Below the pieces are notes generated by a model. That model had not been told where the DNA came from and made no database searches. It worked only from the letters and a program-made list of their open reading frames with translations. From the NCBI GenBank assembly GCA_015179045.1, contig WHUZ01000057.1:124001-188000 (forward strand): DNA of 64,000 nucleotides, read 5' to 3'. Shown one piece after another: positions 11,234-24,045 of this stretch. Position numbers and translations under genes: made by a program. The first letter of the stretch is position 1. Each line of letters starts with the position of its first letter. Source of the stretch: Kalaharituber pfeilii (taxonomy: Eukaryota > Ascomycota > Pezizomycetes > Pezizales > Pezizaceae).

Positions 11234-11704
11234 TGGGGGAGGAGAGAGAGAGCAGAGGAGAGGAACCGGTTGGGATTGACATACAAGCCGCTAGAGAGGT
11301 GCGGCAATGGGATAGGACGGTTGGCGGGCCTCCTGGGGGGCAAGGGGCTGAGGGCCTGGAGGTGGCATTTAGGCGAAGGGGACGGCCCAGAGTGCAGGCG
11401 GTGCGGAGAAGAGGAAGAGACGACGAGACACTTGCTAGGGGAGTGTAGGGTATGGAGGCGGCGGTGGCCAGGAGGGGAGGAGCATATCAGGAGACCACCA
11501 CGCGGGAAGGAGGGGGAGGGGGACCCGCTGAGGGCGATGATAGACATGTTGGGGGAGTGAGTCCAGAACGCGGAGAATTATTCCTGTCATGTAGTAGAGG
11601 GGACGACAAGGGGAGGGCTACCTTACTCGTTTCATTATGTATCTAGGACATCGCCATAGCCCATTGGGCGGCAAGCGATTAATGATATAAAAAAAAAAAA
11701 AAAA
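11234..11704 (+). mobile_element. 5'-truncated LINE, family A, 471 bp
   Basis: Flanked by a perfect 13-bp duplication ACCTGCCACCCTT (11221-11233 and 11705-11717). Encodes the last about 110 residues of ORF2, with knuckle ECRRCGEEEETTRH, to a stop at 11558-11560. Ends with CGCCATAGCCC...GGGCGGC and poly-A. Confidence 0.9.
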
Positions 11705-12230
11705 ACCTGCCACCCTTCTCCTTCCTGGCCAACATAGAATCAATACACACATTCGTGTGGGGAGAGACACAGCGAGTAGAGGCAAGATCCCTCGGCTTCC
11801 CAGAGGAGAGACTGAAAGAAGTGGAGGAAGAGACGTGCTATCTATGTGGATTAACGGAATGGAGAGATACACTCTCACTCACCTTGATCGAATCATCCAC
11901 CACAGACGCAGAATTTCCGGAGTGGGAGAGGCATATCAATGAGAAAATGGATTAAGGTTGGAAGCCTGTATACACGGACGGCAGCCAGATCGACGATCAG
12001 ACAGGTTCGGACTATGGGGGAGCAGAACCCGGACACGCTTTGTACTATCTGGTGAAGAGAGCAACTGTGCACGACGCAGAGCTTCTAGCAACAGCAAAGG
12101 CTTTGGAGATTGGCAACGATGAAATACTAATACTGACGGACTCCCAGGCGACAATTGGGAGCATCGTATGCATAGCCGAAGGACGACCCACACCGGAAGG
12201 AGCAGCACAAAGAGTAAGAGACGCCTGAAA

Positions 12231-13982
12231 TTTCTTTTTTTTTTTTTTTTTAATATATCATTGCTCGCGTGCCGCCCTAGGGGCTATGGCGAGATTAGGT
12301 ACATATAGTAAGGAAAGAAGAAATTAAGAAAATTGTCTCTGTCGTGTGATGGCGAGGTGCCTATAGTAAAAAGGAAAAATTAAGAAAATTGTCTCCGTCG
12401 CCCGTCAACCCCCGTGATCATTTATAGGAAAGAAAATGCAAGGAAAATGTCTCGCTCTCTCGCAATACCTCAGGTGGCCGCCCATTCCAGTGAGTCTATT
12501 AAGGGGTCTTTGTCCTTGTTCCTGGGTGGCTCGATCAGGTCTTCTATTCCTCCTGGCCACTTTCTGTTCCACACTTTACATCTGTTGAGCACGTGTGCGG
12601 TGGTTTCCTCCTCTTCTCCACACTATCGGCATTCCGGACTGTCGGCTTTATGTCACCGGCCTACCCAAAAAGGCTGGGGATATCCACCTGAGTTGACCCG
12701 TAAGGCTAAAAGTGACCATTCGGCCTGATCAACCGATAGCTACAGCAGGGCAATACAATTGACAGGTCGGGTCACGGAAGTGTATCACAAGCGGAGCGCA
12801 TGGTTGAGTGAGTTGCGCCACTGAGTGGCAAGAGTACGCGTAGGCTTGTTGTGCACAGCCTCAGACATTGTTATTGATTGTTAAGCATAGATAGCATAAG
12901 CAATAGAACATACAGTGGGCATGCGCGGGGAGCTGGCTATATAAGGAGGGTCTTCTGCCTTCGAGAGATGGTCAAGCTTCAAGCGTTGTCCTAAGTTACA
13001 CCCTCACTTTAGCTACATCATCGTAGACTCCGTAACACTTTACCGATCGCGTGTTTCCATTTTCTCAGCCCTTTGCCCCCCATGATGCCAGCTAGTGTTG
13101 AGACTCTTCGGCCCAGTCGTGTTAGTGGTCTATAGCTTAGTCCCAGGCGTTCCTCTCCGTGGCTCTCCAGGCCCTTGATAGTTGTCGTACCCCCGCTTCG
13201 GTGACAATTTCGTCCTAGTATTGGAGGTGAGTGCCTATCTTGGTGGCTCTGTCTGCTTCCGTATTCCCCTTGACCCCTTTGTGGCTTTTCACCCACATTA
13301 CTGCTACGTCTAGGTCGCCTCTCCGGTTCCTCACCTCCCATTTCACCCTGACCAGTTGTGAGGCGCCTTCGTGTGTGCGGTCCCCCCGTGCTATCTTCTG
13401 GAGCTTGGTGATTGCCACTTTGGAGTCTGTGACTATTAGGAGTTCTCCTTGGTGGTGTTCCAGTGCTTCACCCATGGCTATGAGCTCAGCGTCGTTCACT
13501 GTGCTCTGTGTCCCCATATATAGTGAAGTGGAGTGGCCGTTGTTGTATGTGCCGGATCCGGTGAGGTTGTCTATTCGGCTCCCGTCCGTGTAGTAGGTGT
13601 GCCAGCCCTCGTCTTCTGCGTCCGCTATGGCTCTCTCCCAGTCCTCCTTTTCGGTGTCTGTTGGGAGGGTAGGTAGGACGGCGAGTGGTAGGGGTTGTCT
13701 GTGGTTTAGAGATCCTCTCAGGTGTTTGTCCTCTGTTTCCTCTCGTAGAGGCTCGTTGGGGAAGCGTAGGGCTCGTGCCTCTACTCTTCTGCGTTCTCCC
13801 TCCAGGAATGTGTGTATTGATTCCAGGTTTGCAAGCCCCTCGACCAGGTCCCGCCGTGTACCCCATGGGGCGGCGGTGATCCTTTGTGAGGCCCCATACT
13901 GCCATTTCTCCAGGTCCCTCTCCTTGGTGTCCTGTGGGGCTCCTTTCGCGTACTCTTGCCATGCCCAGCAACCCCACGTGGC
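12231..13982 (-). mobile_element. LINE, family A, inserted in a sister LINE
   Basis: Begins with poly-T and the reverse complement of the family-A tail. Encodes on the minus strand a long ORF2 C-terminal part: EARALRFPNEP, YTDGSRID, NDAELIAMGEAL, IVTDSKVA, MWVKSHKGVKGNTEADRA and, after an LTR gap, a knuckle. Target duplication is GAGACGCC(T)G-type: GAGACGCCTGAAA at 12218-12230, with the other copy split by the solo LTR (13983-13989 plus 14368-14374, with one extra G). A frameshift separates the two largest frames, so it is inactive. Confidence 0.85.
12651..13037 (+). mobile_element. solo LTR, 387 bp
   Basis: TGTCACCGG...CGTAACA flanked by a perfect 5-bp duplication CTTTA (12646-12650 and 13038-13042). 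A TATAAGG box lies near 12941, followed by CTAAGTTACA near the end. It splits the LINE between the GK and ADSPEC positions of its knuckle region. Confidence 0.9.
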
Positions 13983-13989
13983 GAGACGC

Positions 13990-14362
13990 TGTAACGGCAG
14001 TCGTGGTCTAGTGCCCGTGGATGACGGCGATCTACGGAGCGCAGGCAGGAGGCGGCAGGCGACGGTTCAGCAGTTCGTAACAGTAAGGCGGTTCACAGCA
14101 GTACAGTAGTTTAGTGGGTTGGCATAGTAGGTAACTACTCTACTTAGTAGAAACTAAATATAAGAGGTTGCGTAAAGAGAAAAAAAGGAAAGGAGAACAC
14201 ATAGCCATGAACACTACTTATATACACTTTTGAGACTGTAATACGCACTCAGGTCGTATCCCTTTTACCCATATATATTGTACCGACATCCCGAAATGCT
14301 TGTCAGAGGTCATCTTTTAGCGTGAAGCTATTACCTGGCTCGCTATACAATATCCCGTTACA
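13990..14362. mobile_element. solo LTR, 373 bp
   Basis: TGTAACGG...CCGTTACA with mirrored ends, flanked by a perfect 5-bp duplication GACGC (13985-13989 and 14363-14367). It lies inside one copy of the LINE target duplication, so it is younger than that LINE insertion. Confidence 0.9.
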
Positions 14363-15183
14363 GACGCCTGGAAAGCAAGAACAAAACGTGGCGGCCTAGA
14401 CTCTGCAATTATGTGGATCAAGGCACACATCGGCATCGAGGGTAATGAAAGAGCCGATCGAGCGGCCAAAATTGGTGTCTACACCCAATATCAGACAGAG
14501 GTAGTGACGGAGGCTGGAATCTGGATAGAGCACAAGTCCCGAGGAGTTGAAGATCTCAACCTGAGATACCACCCACTACAAGGACTAGGAACACTGACAG
14601 AAACCCTGGCGGGACTGCTGGGCGGGAAAGCCCTGAACGCCTGGAGGTTCAAACTCGGAAAAGTCAGATCACTGGAGTGCCGCTGGTGCAGGAAAGAAGA
14701 GACGACAGATCACATTTGGGAAAGATGCAGGGTATGGAAACGAAGGTGGCTGGAGGGAAAGGAGGCGACAAAGAAACCAAAGTAGAAAACAGGGGAGGAC
14801 AAACTGGAGGACAAACTGGTGAACACCCTCATCTGGGTGAGCACCTAGAAGAAGGGGAAAAGATCCATCTTATTTCATCTATAGCTTGGCAGGGGTCGGG
14901 GGGCTTTTAATTACCACTTATTTTCTGTCCTTGTACTCGTCCCTGAGGACCCCGTTTCATCGATATCCGTGCGATTTAGACTGTTTGCATTGGTGTACAA
15001 AGCGTGCGCATTGCTGATGTGTTCAATGCCAGATCCCTTCCTTGCCGTCCCCGCCAAGATTGATAGGATTTAGTTCCGAGTGCAGTCAAATGCCAAGCGT
15101 GCTTAGTCAACCCCCCCCCACCAAGTCGGTGGGAAAAGAGGAAATTCTCTTCTAGTCTCATATTCTCTGCCTTCTGCAAGACA

Positions 15184-16200
15184 TCGAGAACCCAAACCCC
15201 CATCAACACGTGGAATGCAATAATCACGGGCCTGCAGGTAAGTATCATTGGAAGCATAATATCTGAATTTACCCAGCATAACACATTAACTGAACGCTTA
15301 CCATAGATCAAGAGCGATTATAACTATTTTGCTGCCGACTATATCTCATCTCAGGATCCCCTGCCTATCCCCCCTTTTGTTCTCCTTCTATTCTCTCTCG
15401 GCTTTCCTTCCGCTCTTGGCTACTGCCCTGGCCCCTCTGGCCAACTATAGTGGCTTCTCCATACTAGTCGGCAAACCCTCCTCCATCCCCTAAATACCAA
15501 GCGAAAAGAGCACGCGGAGGAAGTCCAAGTGGAGTGGGCTATATTATATTCTCAGATGACTATCGAAGATGCAGCACAGAGGACCTGGCCTTGATTTCGG
15601 AGAAATTCGCATCGGTGGGGATTACGGTCGATCAAACATGTTGGCAGAAGCAAAAGGAGGGAATTGAAAGTATCAGGATAGATGCAATCAGGCCAAACAA
15701 AGGACAGGGTTTACGCCAATATAGCAGAGTATATTGACCTCGAGGGCTATCCCATCAAAACGAAACCAGAGTTCATCAAAGCCAATACGCCGATATTGGT
15801 CAATCAAGACGAAAATGACGTGATGGAAAGTACGCCTGCAGAGGGAAAAACACATCGACTCCAACATGGGGGGACTAAGTGAAAATTCATTGTGATCGAC
15901 AAGATTTCCGTGGAATTTTGTTCTTATCATAGAAATCAAAGAGGACTTCCGCCCAGAGAGGCGAACAAGCAGTTTTTTTCTTGCATTAAAACCGGGAATG
16001 GTGGTGGTGTGGTGAACGGCTTCATTACAACTGGAGTCGTACTGGCAAAATGGTCATATATGGTATCTCTTTCGCCCCGGACGGAGCACATCCCTGTCCT
16101 GTCTTGAAAATATTGAAACGGACCAGGAGAGATGGATGAAGAAACTACTCTATACTAGTAGAATGTATGTACGTTGCACTAAGCCATGGATGGAATATAT
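15184..16200 (+). pseudogene. broken paralogue of the 44024-44968 gene
   Basis: Sequence matches the upstream region and coding part of the gene at 44.0 kb: the AGCATAATATCTGAATTTA-like leader, then FASVGITVDQ, a YSNIVEYIEV-like stretch, a KISVEF segment and the EANKQ region, but in three different frames with stops. It is therefore a degraded duplicate. The downstream 16200-16771 holds nothing recognisable. Confidence 0.75.
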
Positions 16201-16771
16201 AGAAAGATGTGCTTCTGGTGGAGATCGATATTTGAAAGCGTTTCCTTTTGTTTCATATGAGTTAGGTTTTCTGACGTAGCGGATATAACCCTACCAGAGA
16301 CGCAACAAGAGCATTCACCTAGCAGCTAGGAAATTCAACCAGAGTTAGCCTTTTCTATAGAGAAAGTCCATATATAAATGAATGCCATCCTGAAACGTTC
16401 TGACGAAACCTCCAATTCAGCATAGGACCCCGACAAACCCTGAGGTCATTGTCAGTATGCCAAGACTTTTTCCAGTGATTTAGGATTACAGAGACGCGGT
16501 ATTCGGCTTCTTTTTTTTATGGACAAGTAAAAATGATTGAAGGTCCCCCTAGAGACCTCAAACCTCCAGTGCTCTTTGCCGAATCCTTATGCTTCAAACA
16601 TTGGCCCGTGGTGCTTTCTTTGCAACCCCCCAAGCAGCTTTGGTTTCAATCCCTAAAACCGAAGCTGCTCGAAAGCACATGTGAGAGAAACCGGTGGCCC
16701 TCGATACGAGCGAGCTCTTGACAACCTGCAAAACTCAATTTCCATTTGGGCCCAACTTTCAAGTAACAGTA

Positions 16772-16877
16772 TAGCCTCGTCCCCAGGCATTTGTAGAAGC
16801 CTGAGATTAGCTAATCGGGTGATCACGTGAGTGCCAAGAACTGTTAAAACTGTCATTTAAATATACAACCGCCTGGA
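16772..16877 (+). repeat. left TIR of copy 1
   Basis: Nearly identical over about 105 bp to the reverse complement of 27871-28082 once the LINE tail there is removed. Confidence 0.9.
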
Positions 16878-17007
16878 GTATTTCCCTCCAAAATTATCGA
16901 ACCCTGCAATGTCGAACCAACCCCTGCAAATACTCTCGCCCTATCTACTATCGACGACTTGCCCGAATATGTTAGTGTAGTCTTTCTCAATTCCGGTACC
17001 ACGGATT

Positions 17008-18950
17008 ATGATTCCGTTGGCCAACATAGGCAGTACCTGTAGTGGACTCAAGCGGGAGGCAAATGGGTGCGCACCAGTGGCGAAGAGGGGGAGAGGTAGC
17101 AAGCAAATTGCTGAAGATGGGCAGATTATCAAAAGTGAGGAAGAGGTACCAGTTCCACACTCTACAGGGTCCATCTCTGGTTCCCCTGGGATCAGTGAGG
17201 ATGTAAAAGTCCTCGCTAATACAGTCTCTGAGGTAGGGGGTCGTCCGGTGATGGATCCAGTAATTATACAATTACTATTGAGTACGGAGGATGTTGGAGA
17301 TTGGAAGGGTAAGAACACCATGAGTTCCTACTACGTTCAAGTGGCAATTAATAAAATTAATATCAATAGGAACATGTCAGATGTTTTGGGGGCAATATTT
17401 TTTCTAAAGAAGGGGGATTTCCCCTGATGAAAGAGGGGCACTCTTTACGAAATTGGTCCCCACTCACTTGAGACCTTACGGAATAGAATTGGCTGGTTAC
17501 TTTGATCAAGCACACTAGCAAATGCTTGAGTTCCTGCGCAAGAGAATAGATGCATATGGCACCATGTTTCTGGAAAATTCTGAAGCTGAGAAGGAGTGGT
17601 TATTAGCTCGTCAAGCAGCAAAGTGAGTTCTCATAAGCCAGGGGGCACCAAGGAGCTAGGACTGATCCTGGTATGTGCAGGGAACGTCATGACAAGAATC
17701 CTCCTGGGCCTATGTGTTTGGAGGATATTCTCAAATTTCATGGAAAAAAGGGCATTACATTCGAACGTTACCAGGTTATTGATTTTTACTTGCGAATGCT
17801 GGTAGTAGTTGAGACAGAGGAACTTTTGCCATGAAGTGAGGGGATTCATATTGAGTGGTTGGCTAATGATAATGATGATGCATGGTATCAGCAGTTGAGG
17901 AAGAATGCATTGGGACTCATTTTGATTTACACACAAAATGAGGGAGCAAGAAGAAATAGTTATTCGGGAAGAGCAATATCTAAAAACTTGATGAGTATGC
18001 CTATACTGAGTACCAAGTGGCCTCCACCAATCAAAGTGGATAATTACAGAATTTTCGGAAATACAAATCGGAAACTTCCGACACCTTTGGTGGATTATGA
18101 ACATGACGAGGAATCAAGTACTGTGGCAGATAAGCGTCCGGATGAGGAATTGAAGATAGAATATGAACTAAAGGAGGACAACATATGTTTGAAGTATGTG
18201 ATCAATTTGTAAAGAGTGTGGAATAGGAATATAGGGAAAGGGCAAAAAAAGTCAGTAAGAAGGCTATGGAGGCAAAGGGTTATGCCGAAAAGGGGGAGGG
18301 GGGGATGAGGTTGTTTTCTTAGACTATTTCAGCTCAATGACTTAGACGGCTCCTCAACCACAGTGGTATGCAACTCAGGTGTCCAATTATTATGCGAAGG
18401 CGAATTATTTCGGGAAAATGGCCTTGCATAGGCAGTTATGCATGCAATATAAGGCTGCACTAGAGAGTGAATTGCTGGTCACTAATGCAAGAATTGAGCA
18501 GGTGAATGCAGATATCGAGCATTTCGATAAAGTGACTAAAGGGATTGCGACAAGGGAAAAGAAATTGGCTGAGATGTTAGAGCAAGAGAAGACAGCTCGA
18601 TCCAAACTAGAGGATAAAGTGGGTATTATGGGGGATGCCATTGCCGCTTGGAGGGTGTGACAGAGTGGGGCAGATGCTAAACTATCCCTATGTTATGCAG
18701 CCGGGGCCCCCATACTACGGAGGGAATTATGGGATGTATGGTTTTGGAGGGGGCAGACAGATGTGTCTACCAATGAGCATGTTCTCAATAGGCCGTAGCG
18801 AGCACGTGGAACCGCCTTAGACTGCTTTACGCGCAGGTGGAAGCATGGGGAGTATGATGTCAAGCCCAGCCTCTGGATTGGGAGGTCCCGGTATGACTTC
18901 GGGAGCCCTATTATCTTCACCAAATCCGAGTCTAGGTTGGCAAGATGTTT
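17008..18950 (+). pseudogene. coiled-coil accessory protein of the 8.6-kb element (copy 1)
   Basis: Counterpart of the gene at 31433-33060. Matching landmarks are SGSPGISEDVKV, DVGDWKGK, GKKGITFERYQVIDF, WYQQLRKNALGLILIYT and a coiled coil around 18379-18650 (LVTNARIEQVNADIEHFDK). The frame is broken several times. After the coiled coil copy 1 continues with a Gly/Met/Pro-rich, low-complexity C-terminus (PPYYGGNYGMYGFGGG) that is absent from the stopped copy-2 frame. Function unknown; it could be a DNA- or partner-binding accessory. The stretch 18951-19589 has no recognised gene. Confidence 0.65.
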
Positions 18951-20686
18951 GAATTTAGGACTTGAATGGTCCCGGGAATGGGGATGGTGGGGTAATCAGA
19001 AGGTAATTTGATGGATAGGGATCAGGCTACATATTGTTGCTGTTTTGGCTTTCCAAAGAAGGTTGGAATACATTAGAAGAATATCAGTGGTAATGAAATA
19101 ATTCGGAAATGATGTAGATAGCTTTTGTGCTCTCAGGAGGAATGTAAGGTAGCGTAACAATTGTTAGAAAATTTAATATCTATTGCAAGTTGATTATGAC
19201 ATACTTGGGAATGATGGTGACCCTACTACAATCAGTCTCATGAAAGTACATCAAAGTCTCATTTCCGGAGTTCATTGAGGGGCATTGCGAATGGACTTGG
19301 CACAAAGGACTCCGTGGGAGATTGTCTTTAAGTATCTATCTATTCCCCCATCCATTCCCTCCACTCCATCGATCAACATCCCAGATCTTAGGCCTCGCAC
19401 AGCTTGAGGGTTTCGGTAAATTCAAGTGCGTTCAAATAAGGAGATGTTAAATACTTTAGAAGATTTAGGTAGGATGCGAATTCGGAGTTGTTAGGTATCT
19501 AGGATCATTGTCTATGAGGGACACAGCACAACCCCCCTTTGAGAATCAAACTAACGTGGAGTCTAGCCAGCATCTGAAATGAGTTCCTTATGACAGAAAC
19601 TGATATTGCCGGGGGTTCCGAGGTGGTCGGAGGCAGTTTAGGGGCGGTCGGAGGCATGTGGGGGAAGGGGCAGGGTATCGAGGTCATACTGCAGACCAAT
19701 GTTGCAGAATCTGCAACACAAGTCTCCGAGACGGCCGGAATTGGGTCCAGAGAGAGCAGAGTCACCGGAATCGAAGTTACAACCTCTCAAGACGAATTTG
19801 ATACAATTCCGGATGAGGATTTCCTACAATTGACTGAGGAGAGAGAGCAGGAGTGTGCTTGGGGGACGTGGACGATATAAGGTGGAAACCACTTAGTCAG
19901 GGAAAGCGAAACATGAACAAAGAGAGAACATTCAGGGTGAATATTTTAAAAAGCTTTGGATTCCATGCTAAAGATTGGCAATTGGCTGTGGCGAGTGTAA
20001 TTATGGAAAAGCAAGATGCAGTGGTGATTGCAGGGTGTGGTTCAGAAAAGTCTTTAGTGTTCTAAATGCCTATGCTTTCTGGAAATGCGACGTGCTTAGT
20101 AATATCACCATTAAAAATTATTGCAACACAACAGGTATGATTAGATTGAGTAATTCTAATTTTGCTCCGAAGAGAGAAGCTAATACATTGTAGGCAGAGT
20201 TGATGTGTAGAAAGAACATTCCGGCGTGTGCTCTGATAGAAGACACATTTGCGAGTAACCCATCGCTTTGGCCAGATATTAAGAAAGGGTGATATCGGAT
20301 AGTGTATGCATCCCCAGAGATTCTGTTATCCAATGTTTCATACTTCTGGAAGGTCATCGCGCACGCCAAGAAGTCTCTGTTGTGAAAAACCTCTTGTACA
20401 TTGCCGTGGATGAGGCTCATTGTATTTGGAAGTGGGGGGACTCTGGATTTCAACCGGAACATAAAAATATCAGCACCTTGAGGTCTTTGTTTTCAAAAGT
20501 ACCCTTCCTACTTCTCTCAGCAACTTTAGTTCCAAGTGTACTCTCATATATTCACCAGAGCATTGGCTTGAGTACACCAACTTTGGTGTATAAGGAAACT
20601 ACCGCAAGACCTAATATCTCACTATTTGTTGCCGGAATCAAACAACCAAAGACATACAATGACCTAGATTTCTTAATTAATAATAA

Positions 20687-21317
20687 TGTAATCAACCAAC
20701 CTCCACCACGGCCGAAATACTCCTCCCACACGTGACACGCGAGACCCGAGGCCCTGAGACCCTGCCACAGCCCGAACTCCTGCCGAGCCGCCGCGGAGCG
20801 GCAGTGCCTGAAAGCCCCGACCCTTGCCGCCAGCCCCAAGTCCTTACGCACAGCAGCCGCTTGCATCCCGGTCGCTGCCCGTATGTTCCTGCATATTCTC
20901 TTGCATTCATGATTCGTCCAGAATGTTCTCCTGCATTAGCTCGAAGTTTCTCCCGCACTAGTTTGATTCTAGAATGTTCTTCTGCCAAGTTTCTGTGCTC
21001 GTTTGATTCTCTAGAATGTTCTTCTGCCAAGTTCCTGGGCTCTCCATAAAGGAGGCTCATCCCCACCTCCCTCTCTGCTCCTCACGTAACAACTTGTATC
21101 CACCCTCAGGCTGTACGTAACTCTGCATACATCTCTCTCTACATCATATAGCGCCGACTGTCTCTACCCGCCGTGAACCCCGCTGCCTCCCTGGCATCCG
21201 CTGCCTCCCTGGCATCCGCTGCCTCCCTGGCATCCGCTGCCTCCCTGGCATCCGCTGCCTCCCTGGCATCCGCTGCCTACCCTCTATCTCGACCCCGGCC
21301 CTGACCCATTCTTTACA
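20687..21317 (+). mobile_element. solo LTR, 631 bp
   Basis: TGTAATC...TTTACA flanked by a perfect AATAA duplication (20682-20686 and 21318-21322). It interrupts the helicase between motifs III and IV. It contains an ATAAAGG box near 21048 and an 18-bp minisatellite (GCTGCCTCCCTGGCATCC) in about five copies at 21180-21285. Confidence 0.92.
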
Positions 21318-22071
21318 AATAATCAGGCACTCTGGCTTATACCAAAAACTATAGTATTTATAGACGACTGTACCCAAACTGTGGCTATGGCACAACATTT
21401 ACAATCAAGATTGTATGCGAATCTGTAATACGAAAGCCGGCAAATCATAAGATCATACCATTGGCATCTTGAAGATCCAACCAGAGTAGATATTGTCTCT
21501 GCGATTAATGATAGGGAATGTCGAATCATCATTTGTATGGAAGGCTGTGCGATAGGACTTGATATCTCGGATATTCGTCGAATTATTGTATGGCTAATAG
21601 CCCAACATTTCAATCTCGCACATGTCTGGCAGAGGATAGGACGGGCAGTTAGAGATAGAAAACTTGATAGTATTGGAGTTATTTTCATTGAGGAAAAATT
21701 TATCTTGCCTCAAGACAATGATAATATACAGTATCTCAATCAACCATTTTATTTCAGCAGTGGGCAAACCTTGAGAATCACGAGCAAACCAGGAACTTCA
21801 TCAAGGATTTATATAAATACTGAGAGAATGCTCCTATCGCAAGGATGGACCCTGGTATCCTCTGGTTATGCAACATCTAGGAATGTCGCAACCAGTGCTT
21901 GCTAGCACAATTCTTTGATCCCTTTACGTACAAACCAAGGACTGGACCTTGTTATGACAATTGCCTCATCCTAGAAACACAATTATAATACAGAACTTCT
22001 TCCTGGAGAAGTTTTAGGTTTTCTGCTTACGAAGTCACTTGGCTATCAGTATACTAAGGCTTATAGCGAAG

Positions 22072-22681
22072 TGTTACGGCTACGGTAAGACTTACCCGCG
22101 TTGGGGAACACTTACCCTGAATCGTTACATAAGACCAATGCTGATAGACCGGACTGATCACCCGTTAGGCTTGGCAGTAGATTCATTTGTTTATCGAATA
22201 GGGTAGTGCTAAGGAAGTGTGTGTCGAACGTTTTTGGTATGACCTCCGGGTCTGCAATGCACTTGGCTTATTAAAAGCTAATATATGCGCACATGCACTA
22301 GTACATAACATTATCTTGCGTCTGTACTATTTTCGCATGTTTCTGTTACGTGTGCCTATTACCACAGGTATTGGCATTGATAAGGAATTGCCATGTTGCC
22401 AGTCATTTATTCATTTGTTGACTAGTCATGTATGACTGCGCTGAAGTCTATATAAGCGCCGGCTGGTGATAGCATAGTTAAAAGAAATCAAGACACTAGC
22501 GGTGTTCTAAGTTCTCTATTACTCTGAAACCTATCGTTTCCTCATTACGCCCATGAATCGCTCCGCTCCGCTGCGCGCCCACGCCGAGTAGCCGCCCTTC
22601 CGGTCCACTGTATATACACCTCCGTAGCCGTAACATCCATTTCCAGCGCACGGCGAAGCCGAGCCCCTCACGCCCGTAACA
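22072..22681 (+). mobile_element. solo LTR, 610 bp
   Basis: TGTTACGG...CCGTAACA, flanked by GAAG on both sides (22068-22071 and 22682-22685; only 4 bp). A TATATAAG box lies near 22450. Removing it rejoins the reading AYSEACIREQ, which aligns with copy 2. Confidence 0.85.
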
Positions 22682-24045
22682 GAAGCCTGTATTCGTGAGC
22701 AAGTGGAGCTCATGAAAAACCCAAAAGTGCATATCTCTTCAACAGTGCATATGAAAATAGCGTGTGTTCGAGCATTACTAAAGTTTAGAGCTGAACTTCT
22801 TCTCATACTAGAGATATGGAATTTTAGCAGCATATCCGAAAACCAACTGTTTCCTAGAACCATAATTGATTTTATTGCAGACAAATGCGCTCGTATCATT
22901 CACGAGGATGATCTTCAAAGAGAACTTGGCCCCGAAGTCCCTTTGAACCATGCCATAATTGGTAGATTTGTTCCGCAAATCCTTGAATGTATTGGAACAA
23001 TTAAGAATCCCTCGAATGCCCCAGCCCAAAGTCCGCTTACCTTTGTGGACTCCCTTCCCTAGGTCAACTACTTAGAATTAATAGGAGAAGCTCCTGATCA
23101 AGTCATATCCTTAGTACCCTTTGGTGTCCAAGGAACTACTAATCTCAGAAATACTAGTGTCTCGGGAAACACTCAGGGGATGAGGCTAGGAAACACTAAT
23201 AGTTCTGAGAACTCTCCTACACAGGAACTCCTTGCAGATACTCAGACTGTACAAACTGCTATAACACAGGACAGACCGGATATGGGGGCTGTCCAAGTAT
23301 CTACGTATGATATACTAAGTAATCCTCAGAAACGTGGCCGTCGCAAGGATACAGACATCTTGGCCATTCCTAGAGAAAGTCTAGATCCAAATAAAGCTAC
23401 AGACCTGAAGATCCTGAAACGCAAGGATGCAATTCTTGCTAAACAAGAGGCCAAAAGACTCAAGCTCTGTATTACAGAAGAGAAGAAGGTGGAAAGTCTT
23501 ATTGAGAAGGCCACAAAGGTAATCGACCAGTATTTAAAGTCACTTAAGTCATTAGTAACATGAAAGAGCAAATCTAAACTAATGGCCAAAAAAGAAAATG
23601 CGCAACCGAACGATCCTTCAGAACCATTTGCAGTCTCTGAGTCCCACCCTGGAGATGGGACTTCCATCTCCACCGCAGACCCAACCCCCAACCCCCAAAC
23701 AAAAAGGGTCTCCAGAGGAAGGCCTCAGAGAATCTTTTCTAGGATGGAAGAAAATGAGAACAACCTACCATGAGATATTGTCACTGCTCCAACTAAGATT
23801 ACCACCAGAGGCAAAAAGCATATTCTTGAAATAACCGCCAACTCCTCCATGAGTAAATCTATCATATAAGCTATTCGTCGCTTAATTTTTTGCATTTTTG
23901 TTCAGATACCTAGAGAAAGAGGACGAGACTGCTAATAAGCCGGTATACATAATATCATAGCTATATATTTAAAAAAACAAAAGCTAATCAATCTTCCTCC
24001 ATGATATCTGTATCAGCTCCTAGCCTTGTCTCATCAGCTATCTCT

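Larger units (their letters stand above)
11718..14790 (+). pseudogene. LINE ORF2 fragment split by a second LINE
   Basis: Plus-strand ORF2 remnants run from ESIHTFV at about 11735 through the RNase H start (YTDGSQIDDQTG; LILTDSQAT) to 12230. They resume at 14368 with AWKARTKRGGLD, IMWIKAHIGIEGNERADRAA and the knuckle ECRWCRKEETTDH. The gap is a minus-strand LINE (12231-13982) plus a solo LTR. The host copy has internal stops and no poly-A end is seen after 14785. Confidence 0.8.
19590..23563 (+). pseudogene. RecQ-like helicase of the 8.6-kb element (copy 1)
   Basis: A diverged helicase in pieces: an acidic N-terminus (SQDEFDTIPDEDF, about 19790), motif I altered to GCGSEKS (about 20035), DEAHC with WKWGDSGF (about 20420), SATL (about 20520), IGLDISDIRR and QRIGRAVRD (about 21560-21655), then a long C-terminal extension to about 23560. 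The motif-I glycine/lysine region is degenerate and several stops are present. The first, TAA at 20063-20065, sits where RecQ proteins usually have Gln. Two solo LTRs interrupt it (20687-21317; 22072-22681). The expected zinc-binding cysteines are lost or obscured near 21900. Clearly dead. Confidence 0.75.
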
